From assembly GCF_001282115.1 (NCBI RefSeq), contig NZ_LJBR01000034.1, positions 1-64,000 on the forward strand: 64,000 nucleotides of DNA, given 5' to 3'. A program made the translations under genes and the position numbers. How positions within the stretch are numbered: position 1 is the first letter of the stretch; each line of letters begins with the position of its first letter. This document shows, in pieces, positions 52,587-61,685 of the stretch. The notes beneath the pieces were generated by a model. That model was not told the origin of the DNA and made no database searches. It saw only the letters and a program-made list of their open reading frames with translations. This stretch comes from Streptomyces sp. NRRL B-24085. Lineage in GTDB: Bacteria > Actinomycetota > Actinomycetes > Streptomycetales > Streptomycetaceae.

Positions 52587-53507
52587 ATGCGCGCCATCAC
52601 TGTTCGGGATCGCGAAGCCGGGCTCAAGGGACTGACCCTGGAGGAGCTTCCCCACCCCCACGCCGCCGAGAACGACGTCATCCTGCGGGTGCACGCCGCG
52701 GGCTTCACCCGGGGCGAGCTCGACTGGCCCGCCACCTGGACCGACCGCGCCGGCCGTGACCGCACCCCGAGCGTGCCCGGCCACGAGGTCTCGGGAGTCG
52801 TGACGGAACTCGGATTCGGAACGACCGGCCTCACCGTCGGCCAGCGCGTCTTCGGACTGGCCGACTGGACCCGCGACGGATCGCTCGCCGAGTACGTCTC
52901 CGTGGAAGCCCGTAACCTCGCCCCGCTGCCCGCCGACATCGACCACACCGTGGCCGCCGCCCTGCCGATCTCCGGTCTGACCGCCTGGCAGGGCCTGTTC
53001 GACCACGCCCGCCTCACCACCGGCCAGACCGTCCTGATCCACGGGGCCGCCGGCGGCGTCGGTTCGATCGCCGTGCAGCTCGCCCACGAAGCGGGCGCCC
53101 GCGTGGTCGGCACGGGCCGCTCCGCCGACCGGGACACCGTCCTCGCGCTGGGCGCGCACGTGTTCCTCGACCTGGAAGCCGAGCGGTGGGAGGAGACGGG
53201 GCAGGTCGACGTCGTGTTCGACGTCATCGGCGGCGACGTCCTCAACCGCTCGGCCGCCCTCGTACGGCCCGGCGGCACGCTCGTCAGCATCGCTCAGCCG
53301 CCCACCGTGCGCCCTGCCGACGGCCGAGCCGTCTTCTTCGTGGTCGAACCCGACCGGGCACGCCTCGCCGACCTCGCCCGGCGGGTGCGGGAGGGCCGAC
53401 TTCAGGTGCGCGTCGGCGCGGTGCGGCCGCTTGCGGAAGCGGCCGACGCCTTCACCTCACGAGAGCGCGTACCCGGCCGCACGATCATTCGCGTCGCCGA
53501 GGACTGA
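52587..53507 (+). CDS. NADP-dependent quinone oxidoreductase-like (MDR) protein
   Basis: A 306-residue medium-chain reductase without zinc ligands: VPGHEVSGVVTELG, VGQRVFGLADWTRDGSLAEY, ISGLTAWQGLFDHA, and the NADPH loop VLIHGAAGGVGSIAVQLA. It would reduce quinones or enones. It starts 53 bp after the HD gene and is probably co-transcribed with it. Confidence 0.92.
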   Translation: MRAITVRDREAGLKGLTLEELPHPHAAENDVILRVHAAGFTRGELDWPATWTDRAGRDRTPSVPGHEVSGVVTELGFGTTGLTVGQRVFGLADWTRDGSLAEYVSVEARNLAPLPADIDHTVAAALPISGLTAWQGLFDHARLTTGQTVLIHGAAGGVGSIAVQLAHEAGARVVGTGRSADRDTVLALGAHVFLDLEAERWEETGQVDVVFDVIGGDVLNRSAALVRPGGTLVSIAQPPTVRPADGRAVFFVVEPDRARLADLARRVREGRLQVRVGAVRPLAEAADAFTSRERVPGRTIIRVAED

Positions 53508-53606
53508 GGACGACGGGGTGGGCAGGGCGAGCGGCCTGCGTCCACCCCGGCCGTCAAAAACCCTTGGTGACGGGTCTCGCGGGCATGACAAGCTGTCCGC
53601 AGACCA

Positions 53607-53683
53607 AGGGGTGTAGCTCAGACGGCCAGAGCGCCGGTCTCCAAAACCGGATGCCGCAGGTTCGACTCCTGCCACCCCTGCCA
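53607..53683 (+). tRNA. tRNA-Trp (CCA)
   Basis: Acceptor AGGGGTG (53607-53613) pairs with CACCCCT (53673-53679); the anticodon stem CCGGT/ACCGG encloses CTCCAAA with anticodon CCA at 53641-53643; the T loop is TTCGACT. G at the discriminator is followed by an encoded CCA. In other Streptomyces tRNA-Trp precedes secE-nusG; here it does not, so this may be an extra copy. Confidence 0.95.
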
Positions 53684-53771
53684 CGCCTTCATGTGAGTGG
53701 CGCCGATGGGCCTGTTGCTCCGTTCCCGGTCCGCCGGCAGCCGACTGAGGCAAGTCTGTGTCGGGTGACCG

Positions 53772-53800
53772 GGGCGGCACCGTGCTCGGCGGTGCCGCCC
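53772..53800. terminator. terminator between tRNA-Trp and the ALF-repeat gene
   Basis: GGGCGGCACCG (53772-53782) pairs with CGGTGCCGCCC (53790-53800). Confidence 0.8.
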
Positions 53801-53826
53801 GTCTGCCGGCGCGAGCGGCGCGGAGG

Positions 53827-56800
53827 TCAGAACATCGAGGAGAGGCCGCTGGTGATCGAGGAGACCAGTTCCTTTCCTTCCTCGGCGACCTCCTTCACCA
53901 CCGGAGCCACCCGCTTGGCGACCGGGGTGATCCACTTGGACTGCCCGTAGGTGACCAGGCTCAACGCGGTGCCGGCCGCGGCCCACATGAACTCGCTGCT
54001 GGTGAAGCCGTGTTCGATACCGGTGAACAGGGTGCTCAGCGCGCCGGCGCCCATCGCGATGCCGCCGAAGATCGCTGCGGCCGGGACACCGACCACGGCG
54101 AACGGCGGGAAGACGAGGCTGGCCACCCCCAGGCCGGCGGAGATGAGACCCGCGCCGACGCTGACGTAGCTGAACGCGTCGGCCCACCAGCCGGCGTCCG
54201 AGTACCACGCGTCGTTGTCGCCGCCGCTGCCGTTCTGGTTGACCTCGTCATTGGTGCCGTTGTCGGCCGGGTTGTGGCCGTTGTTCCGGTCCTGTTGCGC
54301 CTTCTCGGCGGCCTCACGGGCGGCCTCGCGGGCCTCCGCCTGGCGCTTCTGGATGACGATGGCACGTGCCTGGTTCGCCGCCGCGGCCGCCGTGGCCGCG
54401 TCCCGGCCCGCCGCGAGCTCCGACTGGCGCGCGCTGGCCGCGGACTGCTGGGCGCTGTAGGCGGAGGCCAGGGCCGAACGGGCCGCGTCGATCGCTTTGT
54501 TCGCGGAGTAGTTGGCCGAGCGGGAGGCGGTGCGCGCCGTCGAGGCGGCGGCCGAGGCCTTGTTCGCGGAGGCCTGCGCGTCGGCGGCCGACTTGTCCGC
54601 CGCGTCGGCGTTCTGCCGGGCCTGGTCGGAGTACTGGCCGGCCTTCGTGCCCGCGGCGATGGCCTTGTCCGCCCAGTCCTGGGCCTCGGCGGCGGCGTTA
54701 CGGGCGGTCGCCGCCACCTGTGACGCCAGGGCCGCGGTCTGCTGCGCGGTGTAGGCGGTCTTGGCCGCGGCGGCGATCGCCCCCTGGATCGCGGCGACAT
54801 GGGTGGCGGCGTCGTGGTCGAGCTGGGCCGCGGCGTACTGCACGACCTGCACGAAGTTCCGGCGCATCCACGTCGGCCCCTCCAGGGCGACGTCGCCGTA
54901 AGCCTTTGTGTAGTCGCCGCCGTTGGCCACCGAGGTGGCGGTCTCGACGGCGTCGTCCTCCCGTACGGCCGCGGGGTAGGTGCGGTCGAAGAAGTCCTGC
55001 AACGCCTCCGGGGTGTTCTTGTCGAGCGCCTCGTTGGCCGCCTGGGTGACGGCCTTGCCGGGCTTCTGGTCGAGGATCCGGCCGATCTGCACCCGGTTGT
55101 CGTCCTGCGAGGCCCGGATCACCCCGGAGGTCAGGAAGTCCCCGATTGCCGTGGCGCTGTTGCTCTCCAACGCGGCCACCGCGGCCTTGGCGATGGTGGG
55201 GTTGGAGACCTGGGCGATGTAGAGGACGGTCTCCCGGTCGTCCTGGCCCTGGGCGACGGCCCGGTCGAGGTCGATCCAGGAGAAGACGTCGTCGTCGCTG
55301 CCGGACAGCGCGAACTGGGCGGCCTCTCGGGTCCAGGCGCCCTTGGCCTCCAGCAGCGCGGTGGCGGCCTTACGGCCCAGGGTGGCGGCGAGGGACAGGT
55401 CGCCGTCGGTGAACAGGGCCTTCTCGGCAGCGCTGATCAGGTCCTTGACCGCTTGGTCGGTCTGTGCTTCCTGGGCCCGCTTGTTCGCGTACTCGGCCTG
55501 CTCCCGCGCCTCGATCTCGGCGAGCAGCCGGGCCTCGTCCAGGCCCTGGAGGCGTTCCTGCTCCAGGCGGGCGAGTTCGGCCTCCCGTGCCGCCTTGGCG
55601 ACGGCGATGGCGTCCGTGACGGCCTTGGTGGCGGTGTCGGCGGCCTTGACGGCCTCGGCGGCGTGGGCGGTGGACTTGTTCGCGAAGTCGATGGCCTTGC
55701 CCGCGTTCGCGACGGCTTCGTCGACGGCGTCGGCCGCCTTCTCGGCGTGCGCCGCCGCGGAGTTGGCGGCATCCCGTGCGTCGCTCGCCGCCTTGGCCGC
55801 CGTGTTGGCGAGGGCCTGGGCGGTGGAGGCGGCGTTCGTGGCGCGGTTGGCGGCGGCGGAGGCGATGGCGGCCTGGCGCTTGGCCTCGGCGGCCTGCGAC
55901 TGGGCGACGCCGGACGCGGCCGCGGCCTGGGCGGAGGCAGCGGCCGCGGCGGCGGAGTTGCGGGCCGCGGAGGCGGCCGAGGCGCTGGCGCTGACGGACT
56001 GCGCACAGGCGGCGCGTGCGTAGTCGGCGGCCTTGGCCGCGGAGCGGGCCTTCGCGGCGGAGTTGCGGGCGGCGACGGCGGCGTTCTTGGCCGCCTCGGT
56101 CTTGCCGGCGTCCTTGGAGGCCGCGATGGCGGCGTTGTAGGCCCGGGACGCGGCGCCGCCGGCGGCGGACGCGGCCTGGGAGGCGGCGGTGGCCGCCCAG
56201 GAGGCGCGGCGGGAGGCGTTCACCGCGGCGTTGGAGGCGTTGATGGCGATCCGGGCGGCGTTCGCGGCACCCGAGGCCGCACTGGCGGCCTTGCGGGCGG
56301 CGGCCGCGGACTTCTGCACGTCCTCCTTGGCGGCCTCGGCCTCGGCGGCGGCCTTCTCGGCGGCCTTCTTCGCCTCGGCCGCGGCGGCCTGGGCCCGCTC
56401 GGACGCCTCGATGGCCAGGTCGGTCTCCGCCTGGGCGCGCTTGCCCTCCCGGTCGACGACCGCGACGAGTTCCTCGATGGTCGCGGACTCCTGGTCGCGC
56501 GCGCGGGCGATGTGCTGGCCGGTGTCGAGGAACCACTGGATGTCCGACGCGGAGCCGTTCAGGGCCCGGTTGGCATACTTCTGCACCTCCGGCCCGGCGT
56601 TGACCAGCATGGCGGCGACCTGGAGCTGCGAGTCCTCCAGGCGGGCGGTGTACTGACCCTCCGTCAGGAACGTCTCCAGCGCCGCGCGCGTGCCCGTGTC
56701 CAGGGCGGCGGACGCCTTGCGCTGGACCGCCTTTCCGCCGGTGGCCGACAGGATGGCGGTCGCCACCTGGAGGTCTTCCAGGAGGGCCGACTCGTAACCA

Positions 56801-57192
56801 CCCTGAAGGAAGGCCGAGATGGCGCTGTCGCCGCTGTCGAGAGCGGCTACGGCCTCGCGGCGCAGGCCCTTTCCGGAGCGGGCGAGGAAGCTGGCGATCG
56901 CGACGCGGTTGTCCTCGGTGGTCACCGTCGGCAGGGTCTGGGTGAGGAAGGCCTGGATGTCGGCGTCGGTTCCGAACAGGGCGTCGGCCGCTGCCGCCTT
57001 GGTGGCCCGGCCGCCGGTCATCCAGGCCTTGACCACCTTGGCCCGGTCGGTGTCGGGGAGGGTGAGCGGATCGGGTGTCGTGGCGTCGGCGGCGCGGGCC
57101 ACGGGCGTCCACGCCAGAGGTGCGGCGGCGGCAGCCGTGACGGCGGCGAGCGAACCGAGGAGCCGTCTGCGACTCCAGAACATCGTCTGCAT
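53827..57192 (-). CDS. Tat-exported ALF-repeat protein, polymorphic-toxin-like
   Basis: A 1121-residue exported protein. The leader carries a twin-arginine motif (SRRRLLGSLAAV) and ends near VARA. Residues 40-240 hold four ALF repeats of about 48 residues (DALFGTDADIQAFL, ALDSGDSAISAFLQGG, ALDTGTRAALETFL, ALNGSASDIQWFL). Long Ala-rich coiled coil follows to about 590, a second ALF block to 800, more coiled coil, an Asn/Asp/Gly linker, then a hydrophobic hairpin (VSVGAGLISAGLGVASLVF, AIFGGIAMGAGALSTLF). ALF repeats occur in actinobacterial toxin carriers, but no known nuclease or other toxin domain is at the C-terminus. Confidence 0.88.
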   Translation of the reverse strand: MQTMFWSRRRLLGSLAAVTAAAAAPLAWTPVARAADATTPDPLTLPDTDRAKVVKAWMTGGRATKAAAADALFGTDADIQAFLTQTLPTVTTEDNRVAIASFLARSGKGLRREAVAALDSGDSAISAFLQGGYESALLEDLQVATAILSATGGKAVQRKASAALDTGTRAALETFLTEGQYTARLEDSQLQVAAMLVNAGPEVQKYANRALNGSASDIQWFLDTGQHIARARDQESATIEELVAVVDREGKRAQAETDLAIEASERAQAAAAEAKKAAEKAAAEAEAAKEDVQKSAAAARKAASAASGAANAARIAINASNAAVNASRRASWAATAASQAASAAGGAASRAYNAAIAASKDAGKTEAAKNAAVAARNSAAKARSAAKAADYARAACAQSVSASASAASAARNSAAAAAASAQAAAASGVAQSQAAEAKRQAAIASAAANRATNAASTAQALANTAAKAASDARDAANSAAAHAEKAADAVDEAVANAGKAIDFANKSTAHAAEAVKAADTATKAVTDAIAVAKAAREAELARLEQERLQGLDEARLLAEIEAREQAEYANKRAQEAQTDQAVKDLISAAEKALFTDGDLSLAATLGRKAATALLEAKGAWTREAAQFALSGSDDDVFSWIDLDRAVAQGQDDRETVLYIAQVSNPTIAKAAVAALESNSATAIGDFLTSGVIRASQDDNRVQIGRILDQKPGKAVTQAANEALDKNTPEALQDFFDRTYPAAVREDDAVETATSVANGGDYTKAYGDVALEGPTWMRRNFVQVVQYAAAQLDHDAATHVAAIQGAIAAAAKTAYTAQQTAALASQVAATARNAAAEAQDWADKAIAAGTKAGQYSDQARQNADAADKSAADAQASANKASAAASTARTASRSANYSANKAIDAARSALASAYSAQQSAASARQSELAAGRDAATAAAAANQARAIVIQKRQAEAREAAREAAEKAQQDRNNGHNPADNGTNDEVNQNGSGGDNDAWYSDAGWWADAFSYVSVGAGLISAGLGVASLVFPPFAVVGVPAAAIFGGIAMGAGALSTLFTGIEHGFTSSEFMWAAAGTALSLVTYGQSKWITPVAKRVAPVVKEVAEEGKELVSSITSGLSSMF

Positions 57193-57655
57193 AGGAAGTT
57201 TTCCTCGTGGTTTCTGCCGTCGCGGCAGATCGGCGATCACTGACACGGCAGGCTTCCCCCGCACGGCCGGGCAGTCATGTGTGGCACCGGTGAGACGTAT
57301 GCGTTGCCTGCGCACGGACGTGACCATACCAACGCGGATGCAGTGAGCAATCAATATGGCGCTGTGAATTGAATCCGCGCAGAAGGAACGCACCCGAAGT
57401 TCGTTACCGTTTCTTTATGAGGGTCCGTACAACCCTTCCTGGGGTGTGGCGAGGGTCACAAAAGACCGCCAACTGTCGTCCGTTTTATGGCTGTTGGCGG
57501 AGTGGACAAGCCAGGGGGGAGCGAGATGGCATGTGGGAGGCAAAGCGACGCCCGGGCCTCGGGGCGCTTTTTGAACGGGGGAAAGATGATTCCTTCATGC
57601 CTGCCTTGAACCAGGTTACGGACTTCTTTCAGGAAGCGACGATTTGAGGAAAGTG
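57193..57655 (+). promoter_or_regulatory. divergent promoter region with structured leader
   Basis: 463 bp without a convincing gene, AT-richer than its surroundings. Toward the plus-strand gene there are two hairpins: CCGCCAAC (57466-57473) with GTTGGCGG (57493-57500), and an AAAGCG/CGCTTT stem (57542-57570) followed by T residues that resembles an intrinsic terminator 86 bp before the start codon. Confidence 0.5.
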
Positions 57656-58219
57656 ATGAAGTCGCGCATCACCTTCACGGCGAATTCGCGCCCCTTTTCG
57701 GTGCGGGCACGGTGTGGAAAAATACTGACCCGCGCTCTGGGCGCGGCAACCGTCGGCGCCCTGGCATGGACGGTCCTCGCGGTCGGCGTGCCCGGAGGAA
57801 CCCACGCCGAGGCCGGCACCGCCGCGACCGTCGCGGACAGCGCCCCCGGTTACGCGGTCGAGGACTTCGGCTACCCGCAGGCCGACAAGATCCTGGCCGA
57901 GAAGAACATCGTGCTCAAGCGGGGCGACGGTCACATCACGCTCGCCGACTGCGCCAGTGGGAAAGGCCAGTTGGAGGTCCAGGCGCGCGACAGGAGCAAG
58001 GTCTGCTTCGACGTCAAGGGCGCCTCGGGCTGGCTGACCCTGGAGCTGCCGTCGGTCTACCTCATCCGCGGCAACGACTACGCGACCGAGGTCGACATGA
58101 CGGTGGGCACCGGGGAGACGACGTACGACATCGCCAAGAACGCCTGGACCCCGGTGGGCGAGAGCACGGACGAACAGGGCCGTGAATTCACGCTCCTGGA
58201 GATCAGGAGCACCAAGTGA
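57656..58219 (+). CDS. secreted protein of unknown function
   Basis: A 187-residue exported protein: basic N-terminus, hydrophobic core (GALAWTVLAVGVPGG) and THA-EA cleavage. The mature domain includes YAVEDFGYPQADKILAEKNIVLKRGDGHITLADC and VCFDVKGASGWLTLELPSVYLIRGNDY, with two Cys likely bonded. It resembles secreted actinobacterial proteins that sit beside nuclease toxins; no enzyme motif is seen. ATG 57656 has GAGGAAAG upstream. Confidence 0.75.
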   Translation: MKSRITFTANSRPFSVRARCGKILTRALGAATVGALAWTVLAVGVPGGTHAEAGTAATVADSAPGYAVEDFGYPQADKILAEKNIVLKRGDGHITLADCASGKGQLEVQARDRSKVCFDVKGASGWLTLELPSVYLIRGNDYATEVDMTVGTGETTYDIAKNAWTPVGESTDEQGREFTLLEIRSTK

Positions 58220-58362
58220 GCAGATCAGGCAGCCGCCTTCGCCGCCTCGCGCCGGCCGCGGGCAGCAGCCTCCACGGTGCGGTCACCGCCGTGACCACGT
58301 ACCAGCCCGGAACCGGCGGCCTGCCCGCCGCCGGGTCGGTATTCGGCCACGCGGCGAGGTGA
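58216..58362 (+). CDS. 48-codon ORF overlapping the secreted protein stop
   Basis: GTG 58216 overlaps the preceding TGA (GTGA). The product would begin MSRSGSRLRRLAPAAGSS and end GSVFGHAAR; it has no recognisable domain. A strong hairpin follows immediately. It may be a coupled small protein or the residue of a longer gene. Confidence 0.35.
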   Translation: MSRSGSRLRRLAPAAGSSLHGAVTAVTTYQPGTGGLPAAGSVFGHAAR

Positions 58363-58371
58363 CCCATGCGC

Positions 58372-58405
58372 CCTCCGGGGACCGGCGAGGGCCGGTTCCC
58401 GGAGG
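58372..58405. terminator. terminator hairpin
   Basis: 15-bp stem (58372-58386 with 58391-58405, one G-U) and a 4-nt loop, after the secreted protein unit. Confidence 0.8.
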
Positions 58406-58617
58406 ACGCACCAGGCCTCGGCGCCGACGAAGCGACCTGTCGACGGTTCGCGCGTGAACGCGGGCGGTCGGGCCGTCGGTGACCTCACCACGTGCGACCA
58501 CTGAAGCCATCCCCCGAGGGCCAGGACAGCCCCGGCGCCCCAACCTCCCTCCGAGCCAAGGCAGTGGGCCGCCGTCCGGAACCCCGCCGTGCCGTTCCCC
58601 CAGCCAAGAGAAGAGGT

Positions 58618-60585
58618 ATGACGACCATGCATGCGATACGAGCCGAACGGCCCGGACGAAGACGAGCCCGATCGGCCCTCCTGGCCCTGCTGACCGCGGT
58701 GACACTGGGCGTGTCGACCGGCGTGAGCCATGCGCAGCAAGGGGCGCAGGAGAACTCGCGGCAGACGGGCAGCCACAAGTCGTCGCAGACGCCGGCGGCC
58801 ACGCCCCTCGCCACGACCAGCGCCCTTCCGGCGAAAGCCGGAGAGCGCTGCGAGCCGACCCGGCCGGGCTCGAAGGAACGCCGGGCGGGCGCCGCCGAGG
58901 CATGCGTGAGCACGAGCCCTGTCCCGGCCCAGCGCACGGCGGCACAGCAGCAGAGCCTCACCTCGCTCGCGGCCGCCGACTCCGCCAGTTGTGACATCAC
59001 CACCCCCGGCAGCTACTCCTACAAGCGCTTCGCCTACTGCGTCAGCGGCGTGAACGTCCTCTACGTCCTGCGGGACAGCAACGGCAAGGAGATCGGACGC
59101 GGCACCCTGACGGTGTCGACCAGCGCGACCCTGCCCGCCAAGGGCACCAAGTGGGACGAGCAGGTCACGGTGACCATGACCGGCGCGAGCGGCGATGTCA
59201 CCGCTCTCAACGCCAAGTTCAGGGCGTCCTGCGGAAGCGGCTGCACGACGACGAAGAGCGCGCCCTGGTACGGCGGCGACCTGACGCTGGGTCAGTCCCT
59301 CACCGGCACCGTCGCCTACTCCTCGGCCCCCGCCCCGAACACGAACGTGCAGTTCACCACCTCGTACAAGCTGTACGTCACCTCCCCGGGCGCCACCGCC
59401 GTCGACCCCAACGCCTCCTGGGACAACCCCCGCAAGATCCGCTGCGACGACGCCGTACGGGACGTCACGACCTCGACCACCGCGTCGCCGGGCTGCGTCA
59501 TCCCCACGGTCACGCCCGTCGTGAAGATGAGCGCACAGGGTTCGGACCCGGGTGGCGCGGTGGCCGCCTACCAGTGGGCGCAGCAGAAACTCGCGGACGG
59601 CTGGGGGCAGAACAAGCTGCTGACCAGAGACAGGAGCGGTGCGGCCGACCGTACGGCCCGCACCTGCGGCAGCTTCCAGGCCAACACGGACCTCGTCGAG
59701 ACCGACACCTGCGCCGAGTTCCCCTTCGCGGAGGTCGAGGAGGGAGGGATCGACGGCGCGAAGTGCGTCGAGGTGATCCCCAACGCCAGCAGCGGTGGGT
59801 GGGACACCTATGTGCTCGGTGACAGCCGTGACACGGATTTCGCCTCGCCTTGTGTGCGCGCCCATGTGCCCGCGGCCGACAAGCAGTTTGCCGACGGCGA
59901 GCTCACCCAGGGCTTCGAGGGCCAGCGGGTGATCGATGCCGATCAGTTCAAGCTGGAGCTCACCACGCCGGCCGCTGTGCCGCAGGCCCCCTGCCTGTCG
60001 AACTGGCCGACCGGTGCGCTTCCCTCCGGTGCCGGTTGGATCAGGAACACCACCGAAGCGGTCGCCCACGTCAACAAGACCACCACCCCGCTCGGCCCGC
60101 CCGGAACCCGGCCGGCCCTGGCGCAGGCCTGCCTCGGCAAGACCCTCGGCAAGGGCAAGGACGCCACGGGAGACATCACCGGCTGGCAGGACGCGCAGTT
60201 GTTCGCCCAGGCGAATCCGCCCGTGGTCGCGCAGGCCCGCTGCCACCTGATCGCCAACATCCTCGGCGGACCCGGCAGGATCCGCGACGGCGGCCAGAAC
60301 AACCTCGTCCCCTGCTGGCAGGTGGGGATGAACACCGGTACGCCCAGCATGCGGACGTACGAGTACGAGGCGCAGAAGACGGTGGCGTTGGATTCCTTCG
60401 GGCCGAACGACGCGATCTTCTACCAGGTCAACCCGGTCTTCCGGGATGCAACCAGCACCATTCCGGTGGGCGTCACGATGAGCGCTAACATCCAACGGGC
60501 GAACGGGACCACGGAGGAGCTGTTCCCCAACGTCTACGTGCCCAACACCCAGGCAGACACCGGGCTGCTCAACCTCGGAAACTGA
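58618..60585 (+). CDS. secreted protein with C-terminal DNA/RNA non-specific endonuclease domain (toxin)
   Basis: A 655-residue exported protein. Signal peptide: RRRARSALLALLTAVTLG...SHA. The middle holds a beta-rich Cys domain (SASCDITTPGSYSYKRFAYCVSG...) and a linker region with several Cys. The last 115 residues match the Endonuclease_NS_2 type: ARCHLIANILGG (His as base), NNLVPCWQVGMNTGTPSMRTYE, FYQVNPVFRD, IPVGVTMSAN. RBS AAGAGG precedes ATG 58618. The gene directly downstream is the likely immunity gene. Confidence 0.82.
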   Translation: MTTMHAIRAERPGRRRARSALLALLTAVTLGVSTGVSHAQQGAQENSRQTGSHKSSQTPAATPLATTSALPAKAGERCEPTRPGSKERRAGAAEACVSTSPVPAQRTAAQQQSLTSLAAADSASCDITTPGSYSYKRFAYCVSGVNVLYVLRDSNGKEIGRGTLTVSTSATLPAKGTKWDEQVTVTMTGASGDVTALNAKFRASCGSGCTTTKSAPWYGGDLTLGQSLTGTVAYSSAPAPNTNVQFTTSYKLYVTSPGATAVDPNASWDNPRKIRCDDAVRDVTTSTTASPGCVIPTVTPVVKMSAQGSDPGGAVAAYQWAQQKLADGWGQNKLLTRDRSGAADRTARTCGSFQANTDLVETDTCAEFPFAEVEEGGIDGAKCVEVIPNASSGGWDTYVLGDSRDTDFASPCVRAHVPAADKQFADGELTQGFEGQRVIDADQFKLELTTPAAVPQAPCLSNWPTGALPSGAGWIRNTTEAVAHVNKTTTPLGPPGTRPALAQACLGKTLGKGKDATGDITGWQDAQLFAQANPPVVAQARCHLIANILGGPGRIRDGGQNNLVPCWQVGMNTGTPSMRTYEYEAQKTVALDSFGPNDAIFYQVNPVFRDATSTIPVGVTMSANIQRANGTTEELFPNVYVPNTQADTGLLNLGN

Positions 60586-60614
60586 TCTCGGTCAGTTCGC
60601 GCTAGGGAGCCAGT

Positions 60615-61661
60615 ATGAGTCGCACCACCCCGCCGCGGCCGTTCGACGTCGCCGCGCTCTTCCCTCAACTGGCTTCCCTGGCACGCCCCGCGACCCGGCT
60701 GCACCCCCTTCCCGGGTCCCCGTCAGCGCACGACAGTTCCGTCGGCGGGCCGCTGCTGTGGCCCGCCGACGAGCCGTGGCCGCACTGCGAGGGCCCGCAC
60801 GAGTGGGACCGGGTGAACGCGCCCCTCTCCCCGGAGGACGTACGGCAGTGGCGCCGCAACCGGGCCGCAGCGGAGAGCCGGCGGCGCCGCGACCCCGGGG
60901 GGTCCTGGGCCACACCTGAGGAACTGGCGGCGGAAGAGCGGCTCATGGCCGGCCGCCCTTGGCCCGAGGGCCCGGTCCCCATGCTGCCCGTCGCACAGCT
61001 CTACGCCCGCGACATCCCCCTGCTGAGCCCGCCCGGCCAGTCCCGAGCCGACCTGCTCCAGGTCCTGTGGTGCCCCTTCGACCACCCGGCACATCCCAGG
61101 ACCGCGCTGTTCTGGCGATCCGCCGCCGAGGTCATCGACGTACTGGGCACACCGCCCGAGCCGCCCGCGGTCCAGTTCCCCGGTTACCTGCCGGAGCCGT
61201 GTCTGTTCACACCGGAGCAGATCACCGAGTACCCCAGCTACCTGGAGCTGGACAAGGAGTTGCAGGAGCAGCTGGGTGACTGGAGCCGGTGGCAGGCGGC
61301 CGGACCTGCGCTCGACAGCTCCTACGAGGTCGCCCCGGAGGAGCTCTACATGGACATGCTGTCCGTCTCCCCGGGCTGGAAGACCGGTGGCTGGAGCCGC
61401 TGGGGCCTCACCGACCCCATGCCCCGGCTCTGCCCCTCATGCGGCACCGGTATGGACCCGCTCCTGACGATCGCCTCGACCGAATGGAACGACGGCACGG
61501 AGAGCTGGGCCCCCGAGGAGGAGCAGACCGACCCCACACCGCTCCTCCCCGGAACCCCACCTGCGAACTTCACCATGCTCGACCTGGCCCGGGGCTACGA
61601 CCTGCAACTCCACGTGTGCCCGGTATCCACGGATCATCCGCACCTCGAACTGATCCAGTAG
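60615..61661 (+). CDS. DUF1963/YwqG-like protein, likely immunity to the adjacent nuclease
   Basis: A 348-residue cytoplasmic protein. SSVGGPLLWPADEPWPHC, VPMLPVAQLYARDIPLL, LLQVLWCPFDH, and a C-terminal zinc-like CPSCGTGMDPLLTIA with LHVCP are marks of the DUF1963/YwqG group, reported as immunity proteins of polymorphic toxins. It starts 29 bp after the nuclease stop. No signal peptide, as expected for an inhibitor protecting the producing cell. Confidence 0.78.
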   Translation: MSRTTPPRPFDVAALFPQLASLARPATRLHPLPGSPSAHDSSVGGPLLWPADEPWPHCEGPHEWDRVNAPLSPEDVRQWRRNRAAAESRRRRDPGGSWATPEELAAEERLMAGRPWPEGPVPMLPVAQLYARDIPLLSPPGQSRADLLQVLWCPFDHPAHPRTALFWRSAAEVIDVLGTPPEPPAVQFPGYLPEPCLFTPEQITEYPSYLELDKELQEQLGDWSRWQAAGPALDSSYEVAPEELYMDMLSVSPGWKTGGWSRWGLTDPMPRLCPSCGTGMDPLLTIASTEWNDGTESWAPEEEQTDPTPLLPGTPPANFTMLDLARGYDLQLHVCPVSTDHPHLELIQ

Positions 61662-61685
61662 GCGGCGGACTCCGCGCGAGGGCTG

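Noticed and set aside
54500..56400. Apparent repeats suggestive of a tandem-repeat or CRISPR-like array
   Set aside because: They come from Ala-rich coiled-coil codons, are irregular in spacing and have no spacer-repeat structure.
54799..57243. An 814-codon Gly/Val-rich frame on the plus strand
   Set aside because: It is the antisense shadow of the Ala-rich ALF-repeat gene; Ala codons read backwards give Gly and Arg.
57369..57647. A 92-codon frame in the leader of the secreted-protein gene
   Set aside because: It spans both hairpins, has poor codon bias and no homology that I can recognise.
58225..60495. A 756-codon frame on the minus strand
   Set aside because: Antisense of the nuclease toxin gene; no domain pattern.
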